Virus record (IMG/VR): IMGVR_UViG_3300035663_000053
Span: 1 to 36,248 of that record
Source of the DNA: a virus
Length of the DNA stretch: 36,248 nucleotides
Reading direction: 5' to 3' (one strand)
The translations under genes and the position numbers were made by a program. The notes below the pieces were generated by a model. It was not told the DNA's origin, searched no databases, and was given only the letters and a program-made list of their open reading frames with translations. Shown here in pieces: positions 8,212-16,684 of the stretch. How positions within the stretch are numbered: position 1 is the stretch's first letter; the number at the start of each line of letters is the position of its first letter.

Positions 8212-8274
8212 GCATGTATTCGGGCGTGTACCGCCCATTAACCTGAGTGGTTCAAGCCATAAGGAAAAAATAAG

Positions 8275-9024
8275 ATGCAAATTTCAGATGATTTAATGCT
8301 AGGTCCAGTTTACACTGGTACTAACGGCGCTTCAAATACAGCAGGTCCATCACTAATGGAATTAGGCGTAGGCCCTATGGGTCGCGTGTTTATTTGGGAT
8401 GTAGTGCCTTTAACTTTACAAACAGCAGGTTTAGCTGCTTCACAATCACCAACTGGCGCTTCTAACTTAACATTGGTAGCTGGTACAGGTGTTACAGCAA
8501 TTACAAACGACCCAAGCGGTGTTACACGTTACTCACTAGATACACCACGCGTTGTGACTTTAACTTCAGCTACAGCTTCAACTAACGCTGGCGTTACATA
8601 CACAATTACTGGTGTTGACCAATACGGTCAACGTATGACAGAAACAATTATTGGTCCACTAGGATCATCAACTGTAACCAGCGTTAAAACTTACAAATTT
8701 GTAATCTCTATCGCTCAATCAGCTACATCAACAAGCATTACTGCGGGTTATGGCGATGTTTTAGGTCTGCCATACCGTTTACTAAGCCGTGACTATGTAG
8801 TTGGTGCTAACTTCAATGCTACAGCAGTTGCTTTATCAGCATTTACAGTAGCTGATGCAACAACACCATCAGCAACAACTGGCGATGTACGTGGTCGTTT
8901 GACACTACCATCAGCAGCAGACGGTGCTAAACGTGTGGTTGTTTCACTAGCTATCCCTGGTATTGCAGCAGGTCCTAGCGCAACACGTGTTGGCGCATTA
9001 GGCCTAAATCAATTCTCAGCGTAA
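8275..9024 (+). CDS. Virion structural protein, beta-rich
   Basis: A 249-residue protein dominated by Thr, Ser, Ala, Gly and Val, with beta-sandwich-like strand patterns, for example TYTITGVDQYGQRMTETIIG around residues 116-135. It has no Cys and no catalytic signature. It follows the major capsid gene but comes after a terminator and new promoter, so its expression is set separately from the coat. Host-optimised codons (CGT, GGT, GCT) suggest high expression. Likely a capsid decoration or head-tail region structural protein; the exact place in the virion cannot be read from sequence. The start follows AAGGA. Confidence 0.6.
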   Translation: MQISDDLMLGPVYTGTNGASNTAGPSLMELGVGPMGRVFIWDVVPLTLQTAGLAASQSPTGASNLTLVAGTGVTAITNDPSGVTRYSLDTPRVVTLTSATASTNAGVTYTITGVDQYGQRMTETIIGPLGSSTVTSVKTYKFVISIAQSATSTSITAGYGDVLGLPYRLLSRDYVVGANFNATAVALSAFTVADATTPSATTGDVRGRLTLPSAADGAKRVVVSLAIPGIAAGPSATRVGALGLNQFSA

Positions 9025-9032
9025 CTATGATT

Positions 9033-9060
9033 GGGGGCTCTAGGGTAACCTAGGGCTTCC
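9033..9060 (+). promoter_or_regulatory. 12-bp RNA hairpin with GUAA (GNRA) loop
   Basis: Bases 9033-9044 pair with 9049-9060 across the four-base loop GTAA: nine Watson-Crick pairs and three G-U pairs. It fills most of the gap between two structural genes, 24 bases before the next start codon. There is no T run after it (TAATTA follows), so it is not a classic terminator. An mRNA-stabilising, processing or attenuating role is possible. Confidence 0.6.
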
Positions 9061-9084
9061 TAATTATCAGTAAAGGATAAAGAC

Positions 9085-9369
9085 ATGAGCGCAATCTCAC
9101 CTAGGTTAGGTTATGTAGTCGTAACACAAGCAGCAGGCGTACTTGTTAAAGGAAGCCCTGCAGGGTTCTACGGCTTAACAGTAACCGCTTCAACATCTGG
9201 TTCAGTAACTGTTTACGACAATACAGCTGGTTCAGGTACAATCTTATTTACAAAATCATCATTAGCGGTAGGCGATGTCATTCAGTTTGGTGGCGCAGGC
9301 ATAGCAGCTAAAAATGGTTTGTTTGTTGTATGCGGTGGTACGGCCACTGTAAACATTTTATACGTATAA
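9085..9369 (+). CDS. Small beta-rich virion protein
   Basis: A 94-residue Gly/Ser/Thr/Val-rich protein that should fold as a small all-beta domain: YVVVTQAAGVLVKG, FYGLTVTAST, SVTVYDNTAG and FVVCGGTATVNILYV. The pattern of a tissue-like beta barrel with a YDN/AGSGT turn resembles small capsid decoration or spike-accessory proteins found beside adaptor genes in aquatic phages. It starts after AAGGA downstream of the 9033-9060 hairpin. One base separates its stop from the next small gene. Function is inferred from composition and position only. Confidence 0.6.
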   Translation: MSAISPRLGYVVVTQAAGVLVKGSPAGFYGLTVTASTSGSVTVYDNTAGSGTILFTKSSLAVGDVIQFGGAGIAAKNGLFVVCGGTATVNILYV

Positions 9370-9370
9370 A

Positions 9371-9529
9371 ATGCCCAGTAAATCTAAAGCACAAAAAAAG
9401 CTAATGGATGCTGTAGCGCATTCAGAAAAGTTTTCTAAAAAAGTAGGCATCCCAATGGAAGTCGGTAAAGACTTTGTAGCGGCAGATAAAGCTGCAGGGA
9501 AAAGGAAGTTACCTAAACGGAAAAAGTAA
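9371..9529 (+). CDS. Short basic DUF3008-like protein (52 aa)
   Basis: A 52-residue Lys-rich protein beginning MPSKSKAQKKLMDAVAH and containing VGKDFVAADKAAGKRKLP. This resembles small phage proteins of the DUF3008 type, which begin PxKSKAQ and carry a GK-E/D-F-ADK segment. Coding is supported by fit: one base after the previous stop, and its stop TAA is followed immediately by the next ATG. It is found next to head-tail joining genes in other phages, but its job is unknown; the basic charge would allow DNA or capsid-interior contact. The match is by eye. Confidence 0.7.
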   Translation: MPSKSKAQKKLMDAVAHSEKFSKKVGIPMEVGKDFVAADKAAGKRKLPKRKK

Positions 9530-10522
9530 ATGACAACATCAGGGACAATCGGTGCAACCACCGTAGAAACAAGGAAAGTACTTGAACACGCAATTCGCCG
9601 CGTGGGTATTTCTGCTACTGCGCAAACCCCTGAAATTGTCGGTATAGCATTAGATAATCTATATTTGTTAATGTTAAATCTAGCTGCCAGAGGCATTAAC
9701 CTTTGGACAGTAGATAAACAGATTATCCCAGTAGTTGCTGGGCAAGTAGTGTATCCAATGCCTGCAGGTACTATTGATATTCTCAATATGGCTTACGCCA
9801 CGTGCACGTACGTCACAGGAACTAATGGCGCAAGTGCTACTACCTACCAAGTACAATTATCGTCTCCTACAGCGATTGTGCGCGTCGGTTTTACGCTAAC
9901 AGCCCTCCCAACCTCTGATTTGCTTGTACAATCGAGTTCAGATGGTGTAACTTGGACTACAACAACCACAATTGATACCACATTATTCCCAGCAGTTAAT
10001 CAGTTGGCGTATTTTGATGTGGGAACAAGTAATGCAAATGGCGCAACATATTGGCGTCTTTTTGCAAATGGCGCAACGTTTACAGCAACGCAATTATTGC
10101 TAATCAACAAAATTAGTGAGTTACCAGTCCCGCAAATGAATCGCGACGACTATTCAGCACTACCAAACAAGTACATTCAAGGTCGTCCGTCAGTAAACTT
10201 CTACTACGAGAAATTGGTCAACCCGCAGTTTAGCGTATGGCCAGTATCTAATAACTCAACGGATATGTTGGTTATTTGGCGTTACAGACAAATTCAAGAC
10301 ATCGGTAACTTATCCGAGACAATGGAAATACCAGCACGTTGGTACGAGGCCATTATTTGGCAACTCGCGGCTCGCCTATGTTATGAATTGCCGCAAGTCG
10401 ATGCAGCTAAAGCACAACGTGTGATGGGCGAAGCGGATAAATGGTTATCTGTTACAGAAGGTGGCGAGACAGACGGCTCACCAATCTACTTTACGCCAGG
10501 CATCGGTGTGTATAATAGGTAG
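9530..10522 (+). CDS. Head-to-tail adaptor, P22 gp4-like, with inserted beta module
   Basis: A 330-residue protein likely binding below the portal to extend the DNA channel. The N-terminal helices and following strand match P22 gp4-type tail accessory factors: LYLLMLNLAARGINLWTV (about 44-61), then GQVVYPMP (71-78) and TIDIL. The usual continuation, RDDYSALPNKYIQGRP (205-220), then FSVWPV and helices WYEAIIWQLAARLCYELP, only resumes after an extra 95-192 segment. That insert is beta-rich, with VQSSSDGVTWTT and YWRLFANG, which recalls discoidin/F5-F8 type C sugar-binding jelly rolls. Neighbours (zinc-ribbon protein and SU10-type adaptor) support the connector role. Adaptor call moderately firm; insert identity tentative. 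Confidence 0.75.
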   Translation: MTTSGTIGATTVETRKVLEHAIRRVGISATAQTPEIVGIALDNLYLLMLNLAARGINLWTVDKQIIPVVAGQVVYPMPAGTIDILNMAYATCTYVTGTNGASATTYQVQLSSPTAIVRVGFTLTALPTSDLLVQSSSDGVTWTTTTTIDTTLFPAVNQLAYFDVGTSNANGATYWRLFANGATFTATQLLLINKISELPVPQMNRDDYSALPNKYIQGRPSVNFYYEKLVNPQFSVWPVSNNSTDMLVIWRYRQIQDIGNLSETMEIPARWYEAIIWQLAARLCYELPQVDAAKAQRVMGEADKWLSVTEGGETDGSPIYFTPGIGVYNR

Positions 10523-10525
10523 CAT

Positions 10526-10759
10526 ATGCCAGTATATTTACCAGCTAAGAATAAAGGTACAATGGCAATTGCGGTCTGTGGCCGTTGCAATGTTAAAATG
10601 TACCTAGATGATTTAAAAGCGGATGGTAACAGTCCAGGTTTACGAGTGTGTCAAGATTGCTGGGATACAAAAGACCCATGGCGCTTACCAGCACGTAAAA
10701 CTGAAAACATTACCGTTAAATACCCAAGACCTGATACTGATATAGCGACTGAGATATGA
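10526..10759 (+). CDS. Small zinc-ribbon-like protein
   Basis: A 77-residue protein with two CxxC pairs, CGRC (about 18-21) and CQDC (about 42-45), spaced as in a rubredoxin-type zinc ribbon. Between them is MYLDDLKADGNSPGLRV, and after them a Trp-Asp-Pro-Trp motif and a basic/Pro-rich tail. It lies between the two adaptor genes, and its last bases overlap the next start (ATGA), suggesting translational coupling. Similar small Cys-rich proteins occur beside P22 gp4-like genes, but I know of no assigned function; a structural zinc site in the neck is plausible. An internal Met at residue 13 (MAIAV) would still keep both Cys pairs. Confidence 0.75.
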   Translation: MPVYLPAKNKGTMAIAVCGRCNVKMYLDDLKADGNSPGLRVCQDCWDTKDPWRLPARKTENITVKYPRPDTDIATEI

Positions 10760-11391
10760 CAACTGCTGCAGCAATGACCTATGATAGTCTCGTAGAAGAC
10801 ATCAAAACATACGCAGAGCGTAACGATGCCCCATTCGTGGATCAAATTCCACGTTTCATTATGATGGCAGAAAACCGCCTTGCGTCAAGCTTGCGCGGTT
10901 TAGGCATGTTAAAAATTGTGTCTGGTACGTTACTACCGAGCCAATCAACGTATCAAAAACCTGTTAGATGGCGCGAAACAGCGTCATTTAGTATTATGGT
11001 AGGCACCCAACGCCAATACTTGTTTGAGCGTGGTTACGAATATTGCCGTACATATTGGCCTAACCCAAATGATACAGGTGTACCAAAATACTATGCAAAC
11101 TATGATTACGAGCATTTCTTTTTAGCTGCAACGCCTGATTTAGCGTATAATTTTGAATTGAGCTATTACGAGCGTCCACAACCTTTGGATACTGTAACGC
11201 AAACAAATTGGGTTACACGTTATTGCCCACAGTTACTTCTGTATGGTGCTTTGTTAGAAGCACAACCGTTCTTGAAACTACCAGAACGTATTGCTGAATT
11301 TAAAGGGTTTTATGACGAGGCAGTGAAAAACTTCCAACAAGAATCGCAGCGTCGTGCGATTGACCAAGCAAATTTAAGGACTGAAGCATGA
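10756..11391 (+). CDS. Head-tail adaptor, SU10 adaptor family-like
   Basis: A 211-residue protein resembling the SU10-type adaptor that joins the portal to the nozzle. It starts with YDSLVEDIKTYAERND and then IPRFIMMAENRLASSLRG, a typical helical opening for the family. A beta part follows with RQYLFERGYEYCRTYWP and YFELSYYERPQPL-like strands, and a helical C-terminus contains LLLYGALLEAQPFLKLPE. It starts in the ATGA overlap with the zinc-ribbon gene and ends in the ATGA overlap with the fibre gene, so the adaptor and fibre are likely coupled. Two adaptor-type proteins in a row (this and 9530-10522) fit a multi-ring podovirus neck. Confidence 0.75.
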   Translation: MTTAAAMTYDSLVEDIKTYAERNDAPFVDQIPRFIMMAENRLASSLRGLGMLKIVSGTLLPSQSTYQKPVRWRETASFSIMVGTQRQYLFERGYEYCRTYWPNPNDTGVPKYYANYDYEHFFLAATPDLAYNFELSYYERPQPLDTVTQTNWVTRYCPQLLLYGALLEAQPFLKLPERIAEFKGFYDEAVKNFQQESQRRAIDQANLRTEA

Positions 11392-13544
11392 CGAATTTTG
11401 TTGATGTTTTTGGTGGTCAAGTCACGCCACCATCAGAATACGGCTATCAAGCCACTACCATTGCAAGCAATACCACGGCATACTGGCCATACAACTATGC
11501 TGGTACAGGCCTTGTATTGGCCAAAAACAATGACATTACTGCTTCCGCCGCCAGTTTAGCGCTTACGCTACCCAATGCCACAGAGGTGTCAACGGGTGAA
11601 GACTTCATTGTTAAAAATGCAGGCTCTAACAGTTTTGAAGTAAAAGACAATGCGGGTAACACTCTTACTACAATTCTTGCAGGTGTTGCAAAGTATTTTG
11701 TACTGACAAACAATAGCACGGCAGCAGGTGTATACGATGTCACTACTTTTGGTACTGGTACCTCTAGTGCCGATGCTGGTATATTGGCTGGTGCAGGTCA
11801 CCGTGTTGATGGCGACGCCATTGACAACATTGTTGCAAACAATTCAATTGGTGCGTCGTATACCATCAGTGCAACAGACAACGCAACAACACTGGTATAC
11901 AAAGCAGGTACAGCAACGTTAGCATTACCTAATCCAGCAAGCCTATATAATGGATATTACTTCATTTTTATTAATGAAGGAACAGGTACAGTTACCCTAG
12001 ACCCCACAGCATCAGTTACGATTGATAGTAGCCTAACTAAAGATTTACAACCAGGCGAATCATGCATTGTAACCACCGACGGTGTGCTGTACTACACAGC
12101 AGGTTACGGTCGTAGCAATACCTATGTGTGGACGCAATTAACTGTTGATTTAACAGGGTTGTCAGCTTACACAGTTACATCCACACAAGCACAAAATAAA
12201 CTTTGGTATTTCTTCAATACCCCAACAGGAAGCATGACAGTTACTATCCCTGCGGTAGCTAGTGTTTACTTCTTACGAGTAGGAGCAATTGGGGCGTACA
12301 CGCTAACATTTAGTACTGGATCAGGTGCTACAGTAGGGTTAACAGCTAATCAATCCTACATTATTTATTGTGATGGTACGAACATCACAGCAGCACAGAC
12401 AGTTGCAGTAGCTTCAACTTTAAGTCTAAATGATGGTAGCGCCGCAAGCCCGACTTTATACTTTACGCTAGATACTGACACAGGTCTTTACCGCGTAGGC
12501 AATAATCAATTAGGTATTGCAACAGGTGGCGTACAATCCGCTTACTTTGCTACAGATGGCTTACATGGTAATGTAACAGGGGATATTAGTGGTACGGCTA
12601 CTAACGCTACAAACGTAGGCATTACAGACGATACAGCAACAGCATCAACTGTGTACCCAACATGGGTTACTGCTACTACAGGTAATTTACCTGAAAAAGT
12701 AAGCAGTACTAAACTTACATTTCAGCCGTCTACGGGTACTTTAACAGCACCAATTTTTGCAGGTGCAGTAACGGGTACGGCTACTAACGCTACAAACGTA
12801 GGCATTACAGACGATACAGCAACAACATCAACTGTATACCCAACATGGGTTACTGCTACTACAGGTAATTTACCTGAAAAAGTAAGCAGTACTAAACTTA
12901 CATTTCAGCCGTCTACGGGTACTTTAACAGCACCAATTTTTGCAGGTGCACTTAATGGTAATGCCGCTACTGCAGGTAAGAGTACTAATCTTATTGGTGG
13001 ATCTACAGGCGCAGTACCTTACCAATCTGCAGTAGACACCACAACATACTTAACGCCAGGTACAAATGGGTATGTGTTAACTACGCAAGGCCCAGGATTA
13101 CCTCCAGTTTGGTCCGCAGGGGTGCCAGCAGCAACAGCGGGTAATATACTAGGTGGTAGTGCGGGGCGAGTGCTCTATCAAATTGCAACAGATTCTACTG
13201 GTTTTACAACGGTAGGTGTAGCAGGCCAAGTTTTAACTTCAAATGGTACTTCTGCACCGTCTTGGGGGACAATATCATTAAATACCGTTACAGGTTATTT
13301 AGATATATTAGGTACAGCAGTAGAGGGTGCTAACATTAAACTGTATGAAGATACAGATAATGGAACAAACTATGTATCTTTCAAAGCGCCTAACACAATT
13401 GCAACAAATGTAACGTGGACTTTACCGGATGCTGATGGGGTAAGTAGTCAAGTATTAACTACAAATGGCGCGGGTACCTTATCATGGACTACACCGTCAG
13501 TAGGCGTTTCAACAGCTAAAGTTTATTTTATGGGACAATTTTAA
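11388..13544 (+). CDS. Tail fibre/appendage protein with tandem duplicated modules
   Basis: A 718-residue Thr/Ala/Gly/Ser-rich, beta-predicted protein. It starts MTNFVDVFGGQV, possibly the virion-attachment end, overlapping the adaptor stop. Several recurring modules are visible: TVTLDPT-type and TLALPNP beta units near residues 170-220, and a SPTLYFTLDTDTGLYR-NQLGIATGG unit near 355-385. Two nearly identical 59-residue copies follow at 402-460 and 463-521. Then come two GGS-G-V-YQ modules (about 530-570 and 583-630) ending in P-W, and a C-terminal KLYEDTDNGTNYVSFKAP unit. Such repeats form fibre shafts that present a receptor-binding tip. No enzyme or intramolecular chaperone domain is seen. 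Location in the particle is inferred. Confidence 0.75.
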   Translation: MTNFVDVFGGQVTPPSEYGYQATTIASNTTAYWPYNYAGTGLVLAKNNDITASAASLALTLPNATEVSTGEDFIVKNAGSNSFEVKDNAGNTLTTILAGVAKYFVLTNNSTAAGVYDVTTFGTGTSSADAGILAGAGHRVDGDAIDNIVANNSIGASYTISATDNATTLVYKAGTATLALPNPASLYNGYYFIFINEGTGTVTLDPTASVTIDSSLTKDLQPGESCIVTTDGVLYYTAGYGRSNTYVWTQLTVDLTGLSAYTVTSTQAQNKLWYFFNTPTGSMTVTIPAVASVYFLRVGAIGAYTLTFSTGSGATVGLTANQSYIIYCDGTNITAAQTVAVASTLSLNDGSAASPTLYFTLDTDTGLYRVGNNQLGIATGGVQSAYFATDGLHGNVTGDISGTATNATNVGITDDTATASTVYPTWVTATTGNLPEKVSSTKLTFQPSTGTLTAPIFAGAVTGTATNATNVGITDDTATTSTVYPTWVTATTGNLPEKVSSTKLTFQPSTGTLTAPIFAGALNGNAATAGKSTNLIGGSTGAVPYQSAVDTTTYLTPGTNGYVLTTQGPGLPPVWSAGVPAATAGNILGGSAGRVLYQIATDSTGFTTVGVAGQVLTSNGTSAPSWGTISLNTVTGYLDILGTAVEGANIKLYEDTDNGTNYVSFKAPNTIATNVTWTLPDADGVSSQVLTTNGAGTLSWTTPSVGVSTAKVYFMGQF
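12591..12950 (+). repeat. 183-bp tandem duplication inside the fibre gene
   Basis: Copies at 12591-12767 and 12774-12950 are 177 bp long, spaced by 183 bp, and differ at only two positions that I see: GCA to ACA (Ala to Thr) and GTG to GTA (silent). They encode residues 402-460 and 463-521. The unit is a whole number of codons, so copy-number change would keep the frame. Confidence 0.95.
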
Positions 13545-13553
13545 GGATTAATT

Positions 13554-13865
13554 ATGGCTACAGGTATTTTAGGACAATCAAGCCCCGCAGCAACCACAAA
13601 CACAACGGTTTATACGGTACCTGCGGCTACAACAGCAACATTTAACGTGTCAATTGTTAACACATCAATCTCAACTGCTACAGTAAGGTTAGCGATTGCT
13701 GCTACAGGCACACCGACAACAGCAGAGTATTTAGAATACGATACAATATTACCACCTAATGGTGTACTAGAACGAACAGGTATTGTTGCTCAAGCAACAG
13801 AAAATGTTGTAGTTTACGCAAGTGCTACAGGTCTAAGTGTAAGCGTTTATGGATATGAGGAGTAA
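13554..13865 (+). CDS. Small beta-rich appendage/decoration protein
   Basis: A 103-residue protein predicted as an all-beta sandwich: ATNTTVYTVPA, FNVSIVNTS, VRLAIAATG, then YDTILPPNGVLERTG and VVVYASATGLSVSVYGYE. The pattern of an early YTVPA strand, EYLEYD and LERTGI is common in small proteins coded beside tail fibre genes of marine and freshwater phages. It has no Cys. It lies between two fibre-type genes with AAGGA ahead and four bases before the next start, so it probably forms part of the same appendage or caps it. The exact function is unknown. Confidence 0.65.
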   Translation: MATGILGQSSPAATTNTTVYTVPAATTATFNVSIVNTSISTATVRLAIAATGTPTTAEYLEYDTILPPNGVLERTGIVAQATENVVVYASATGLSVSVYGYEE

Positions 13866-13869
13866 TTAA

Positions 13870-16683
13870 ATGGGTCGTTCAATAACAACAAGTAATACAA
13901 CAACAAGTCCACAAATTGGTAATCAAGTAGCGCAAATTTACAGCGCAACAGGTTATCAAGCAGGTGACTTAGTTTATAACGTAAATGGTGCTTATGGCCC
14001 AGTATCTGATACCGCAGTATCTACAGCTACATTCCCAGTTACTGCTACTCAAACTTTTGCTTCAGGCAATACAAACTATGGTTTGTTTGATGTGGTTGAA
14101 GGTAATAACGCAGGTACGCAATTCTCAAATCCAGCAGATTTATTGACGAATGGTAATACTGTTGTTGTGTGGATACAAGGTTCATATACTGGTAGAACTA
14201 CATCTGCTGCATACTTTAAAATTATAGACAGTTCAAATAACGAAGTTGTAGCACCAACAATTATAGCAACAGGATTAGGTGGCAATTCAGTATATGGTCA
14301 AATTGGTGTAGTTGCTTTAACAGGTGGTGGCTTTGCGGTTGCTTATCGTGGTGCTAGCAATACTTTATTTAGGGCAGTATATTCTAATACTGGCGCTGTT
14401 GTTTTTGCAGCAACAGATACAACATACGCATTGAATACTACTTACCTTACATTACGTATGACTGCAACAACTGATGGTAAATTTGCAGTTATTTATGTAT
14501 TAACAACATCTAATAATTGGTTCTTAGATATATATAACGCTGATGGGTCATTAGGTTCTCATATCACATTAGGCGCAACAGCAACCATTAATGAATATTC
14601 TGCTGGTATTGCAGCACGTAACAATGGCGGTACGCATGAAATTGGGTTTTGCTATGTATCAACAGCAGCTATTCTTAGATATGGTGTTTACAATACAGCA
14701 GGAACTGTCCGTTTAGCAGAAACTAGTCTTACCCCAGCAAGTCTTCTTTCAACTGATATGTGTTTAAACACAACAGATAACAATTTTGTTTTACTTTATA
14801 TAAATGCAAGTAATTTAACTTATTTTAGAATTAATACAACCCCAGCACTTGTTTCTGGCGCTACTATTTTTACTAGTGCTAACTTAGCCCCTGTTTTTGC
14901 AAAAGGATTAAGTACAGGTGGATTCTTTGTACTTACAGGTGGAACTTCTACACAAGCAAAATCAGTACCTTATTGGATATTTAATGGCACTTATACAAGA
15001 GTATCAGCAAACCCTGGCTTTATTAGAGGTATTTCTAGTCAAAGTTATAATGGCTATAGTGCAACAGAATCTGGTGGCGTTTTAACTATATATGGCGCAA
15101 CGCAATCAAGTACAGAAAATTCTGGACAACCTACGTATACCTCTTACATGGGTATGATTTATAGATTTAAAGTAAATACAAGCACATACTTACAAGTTCC
15201 TTCCAACACAACTTATAATGCGACTAACGTAGTTGGGAATACAAGCGCACTTGCTGTAAGTGGTTATGCACGTTCTGCTTCAACACCATCTTCTGCTAGT
15301 TTTCTTGCGACAGCATCATCTACACAAAGTATTACATTCCCAGTAACTAGCGGTACAACTGGTTTTGTAGTTCCACAAACGACTATAGATACTGCGTTAG
15401 CAGATTCTATAGATTGCGATACATTGTCAAATGGCAACATTGTAATTGTATATAGATTAAACAATACTTTTCAAGTAAGAATGGCAGTTTATACACAAAC
15501 AGGGGTGTTGCTTAATAACACAACGGTTGGAATAGGAATTTCATCAACAGGCCAATGGCAATCTGCATCTGTAGCAGCATTACCTAATGGTAAAATTGTT
15601 GTCGTATATTATTCAGCAAGCACAACTTTAAGTTATGCTATTTATTCGTCTACTTATACATTATTAAGTTCTGGTACGTTAATAGCAGCATTAGGTGGAT
15701 GGTCAACTGATAGAACCGCACGCATAGCAGGATTAAGTGATAATAGATTTGCTGTAATATACTCATTAACTGGAACAAGTGTTACAAATTATGCTGTTTA
15801 TGATGATACTGGAACAGTTGTACAGTCAGAAACTCAAACTCCAGATGGTCAAACAGCTTCTTATTTTAAAATTGCTGGGGCAACAGATGGTGGTTTTGCT
15901 ATGTGGTATGTTCTAACAGGCAATACTACATACTGTACTCATATTACAAAAACTGGTGCAGATACATATCAACAAGTAGCAGCTAGTGTTACAAGTATAG
16001 GGAGTGTTAGCAATCAAAATGCTACTAATGCAATGGTTGTTGGTCCTGATAATACTATATATGTATATACACCATCATCTGTAAGTGCTTCTAGAACATA
16101 TAAAGTTAATCCTTCAAATGTTCTTTTAAGTAGTCCTACTGCACAGAGTGGAATAAATAGTGGAAATGCGTATGCTTCAATAACAATAACAGGTTCTGGT
16201 CAAGTTGTTGCGTATAATACACAGGATTCTACAGGGGCATATTATGTATATACTGGTAATGGACAAAATGCAACATTTATAACTACTAGCAAATATGCTG
16301 GTGGTATAGGCGCAATAGTTTCAATGACAGGTGGTTTTAATGATACAGCAGTAATTGCTATGTTAAATAGTAGTCAACAACCAACATTTATGATTATTAA
16401 TGTAGCAGCAACTACTTATAGTAGAACAATTACAGCAGGAGTATCAACATCAAATGGTACTACATTAGCACCGTACGGCACTCCCCCATATTATCTAGTT
16501 GGCGTGTCGCAAACAGCAGCACCAGCAGGTGGTGTAGGTACTGTGCAGACTAATGGTTCTGCGGTATTAAATAGCAACTACTCAGCATCAACTACTGGGC
16601 AATTCTTTGATTTTGATACACCTAATACGTTTGGTGTAAAAGGTTCAATCTCTGGTCGCAATGTAACAATGACAAGGACTTAA
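13870..16683 (+). CDS. Large repeat-rich beta (propeller-like) appendage protein
   Basis: A 937-residue protein of unknown exact function that looks like a host-recognition appendage. Repeating units of roughly 45-55 residues run along most of it, each with a G-G/D-G-F/K-F/I-A-V-I-Y core and a V-Y-N/D-x-x-G turn: GGFAVAYRGAS, GKFAVIYVLTTS, GNIVIVYRLNN, GKIVVVYYSAS, NRFAVIYSLTG and GGFAMWYVLTG. Such blades suggest one or more beta-propellers, as in sugar-binding or adhesin proteins. It begins MGRSITTSNTTTSPQIG and ends with a short tail FGVKGSISGRNVTMTRT. Cys are few. Its A+T-rich codons contrast with terL. It lies between the small beta protein and the Gly-rich protein in the fibre block. Receptor binding is inference. 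Confidence 0.7.
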   Translation: MGRSITTSNTTTSPQIGNQVAQIYSATGYQAGDLVYNVNGAYGPVSDTAVSTATFPVTATQTFASGNTNYGLFDVVEGNNAGTQFSNPADLLTNGNTVVVWIQGSYTGRTTSAAYFKIIDSSNNEVVAPTIIATGLGGNSVYGQIGVVALTGGGFAVAYRGASNTLFRAVYSNTGAVVFAATDTTYALNTTYLTLRMTATTDGKFAVIYVLTTSNNWFLDIYNADGSLGSHITLGATATINEYSAGIAARNNGGTHEIGFCYVSTAAILRYGVYNTAGTVRLAETSLTPASLLSTDMCLNTTDNNFVLLYINASNLTYFRINTTPALVSGATIFTSANLAPVFAKGLSTGGFFVLTGGTSTQAKSVPYWIFNGTYTRVSANPGFIRGISSQSYNGYSATESGGVLTIYGATQSSTENSGQPTYTSYMGMIYRFKVNTSTYLQVPSNTTYNATNVVGNTSALAVSGYARSASTPSSASFLATASSTQSITFPVTSGTTGFVVPQTTIDTALADSIDCDTLSNGNIVIVYRLNNTFQVRMAVYTQTGVLLNNTTVGIGISSTGQWQSASVAALPNGKIVVVYYSASTTLSYAIYSSTYTLLSSGTLIAALGGWSTDRTARIAGLSDNRFAVIYSLTGTSVTNYAVYDDTGTVVQSETQTPDGQTASYFKIAGATDGGFAMWYVLTGNTTYCTHITKTGADTYQQVAASVTSIGSVSNQNATNAMVVGPDNTIYVYTPSSVSASRTYKVNPSNVLLSSPTAQSGINSGNAYASITITGSGQVVAYNTQDSTGAYYVYTGNGQNATFITTSKYAGGIGAIVSMTGGFNDTAVIAMLNSSQQPTFMIINVAATTYSRTITAGVSTSNGTTLAPYGTPPYYLVGVSQTAAPAGGVGTVQTNGSAVLNSNYSASTTGQFFDFDTPNTFGVKGSISGRNVTMTRT

Positions 16684-16684
16684 A

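Noticed and set aside
8247-8260. GTGGTTCAAGCCAT, resembling a tRNA T-arm
   Set aside because: Only a 4-bp stem forms, and no acceptor, D or anticodon arms can be found around it; it lies in the leader of the 8275 gene.
9358-9786. Minus-strand open frame of 142 codons over the small DUF3008-like gene and the adaptor start
   Set aside because: It is antisense to two well-supported genes, has no ribosome binding site or family resemblance, and reads as low-quality hydrophobic filler.
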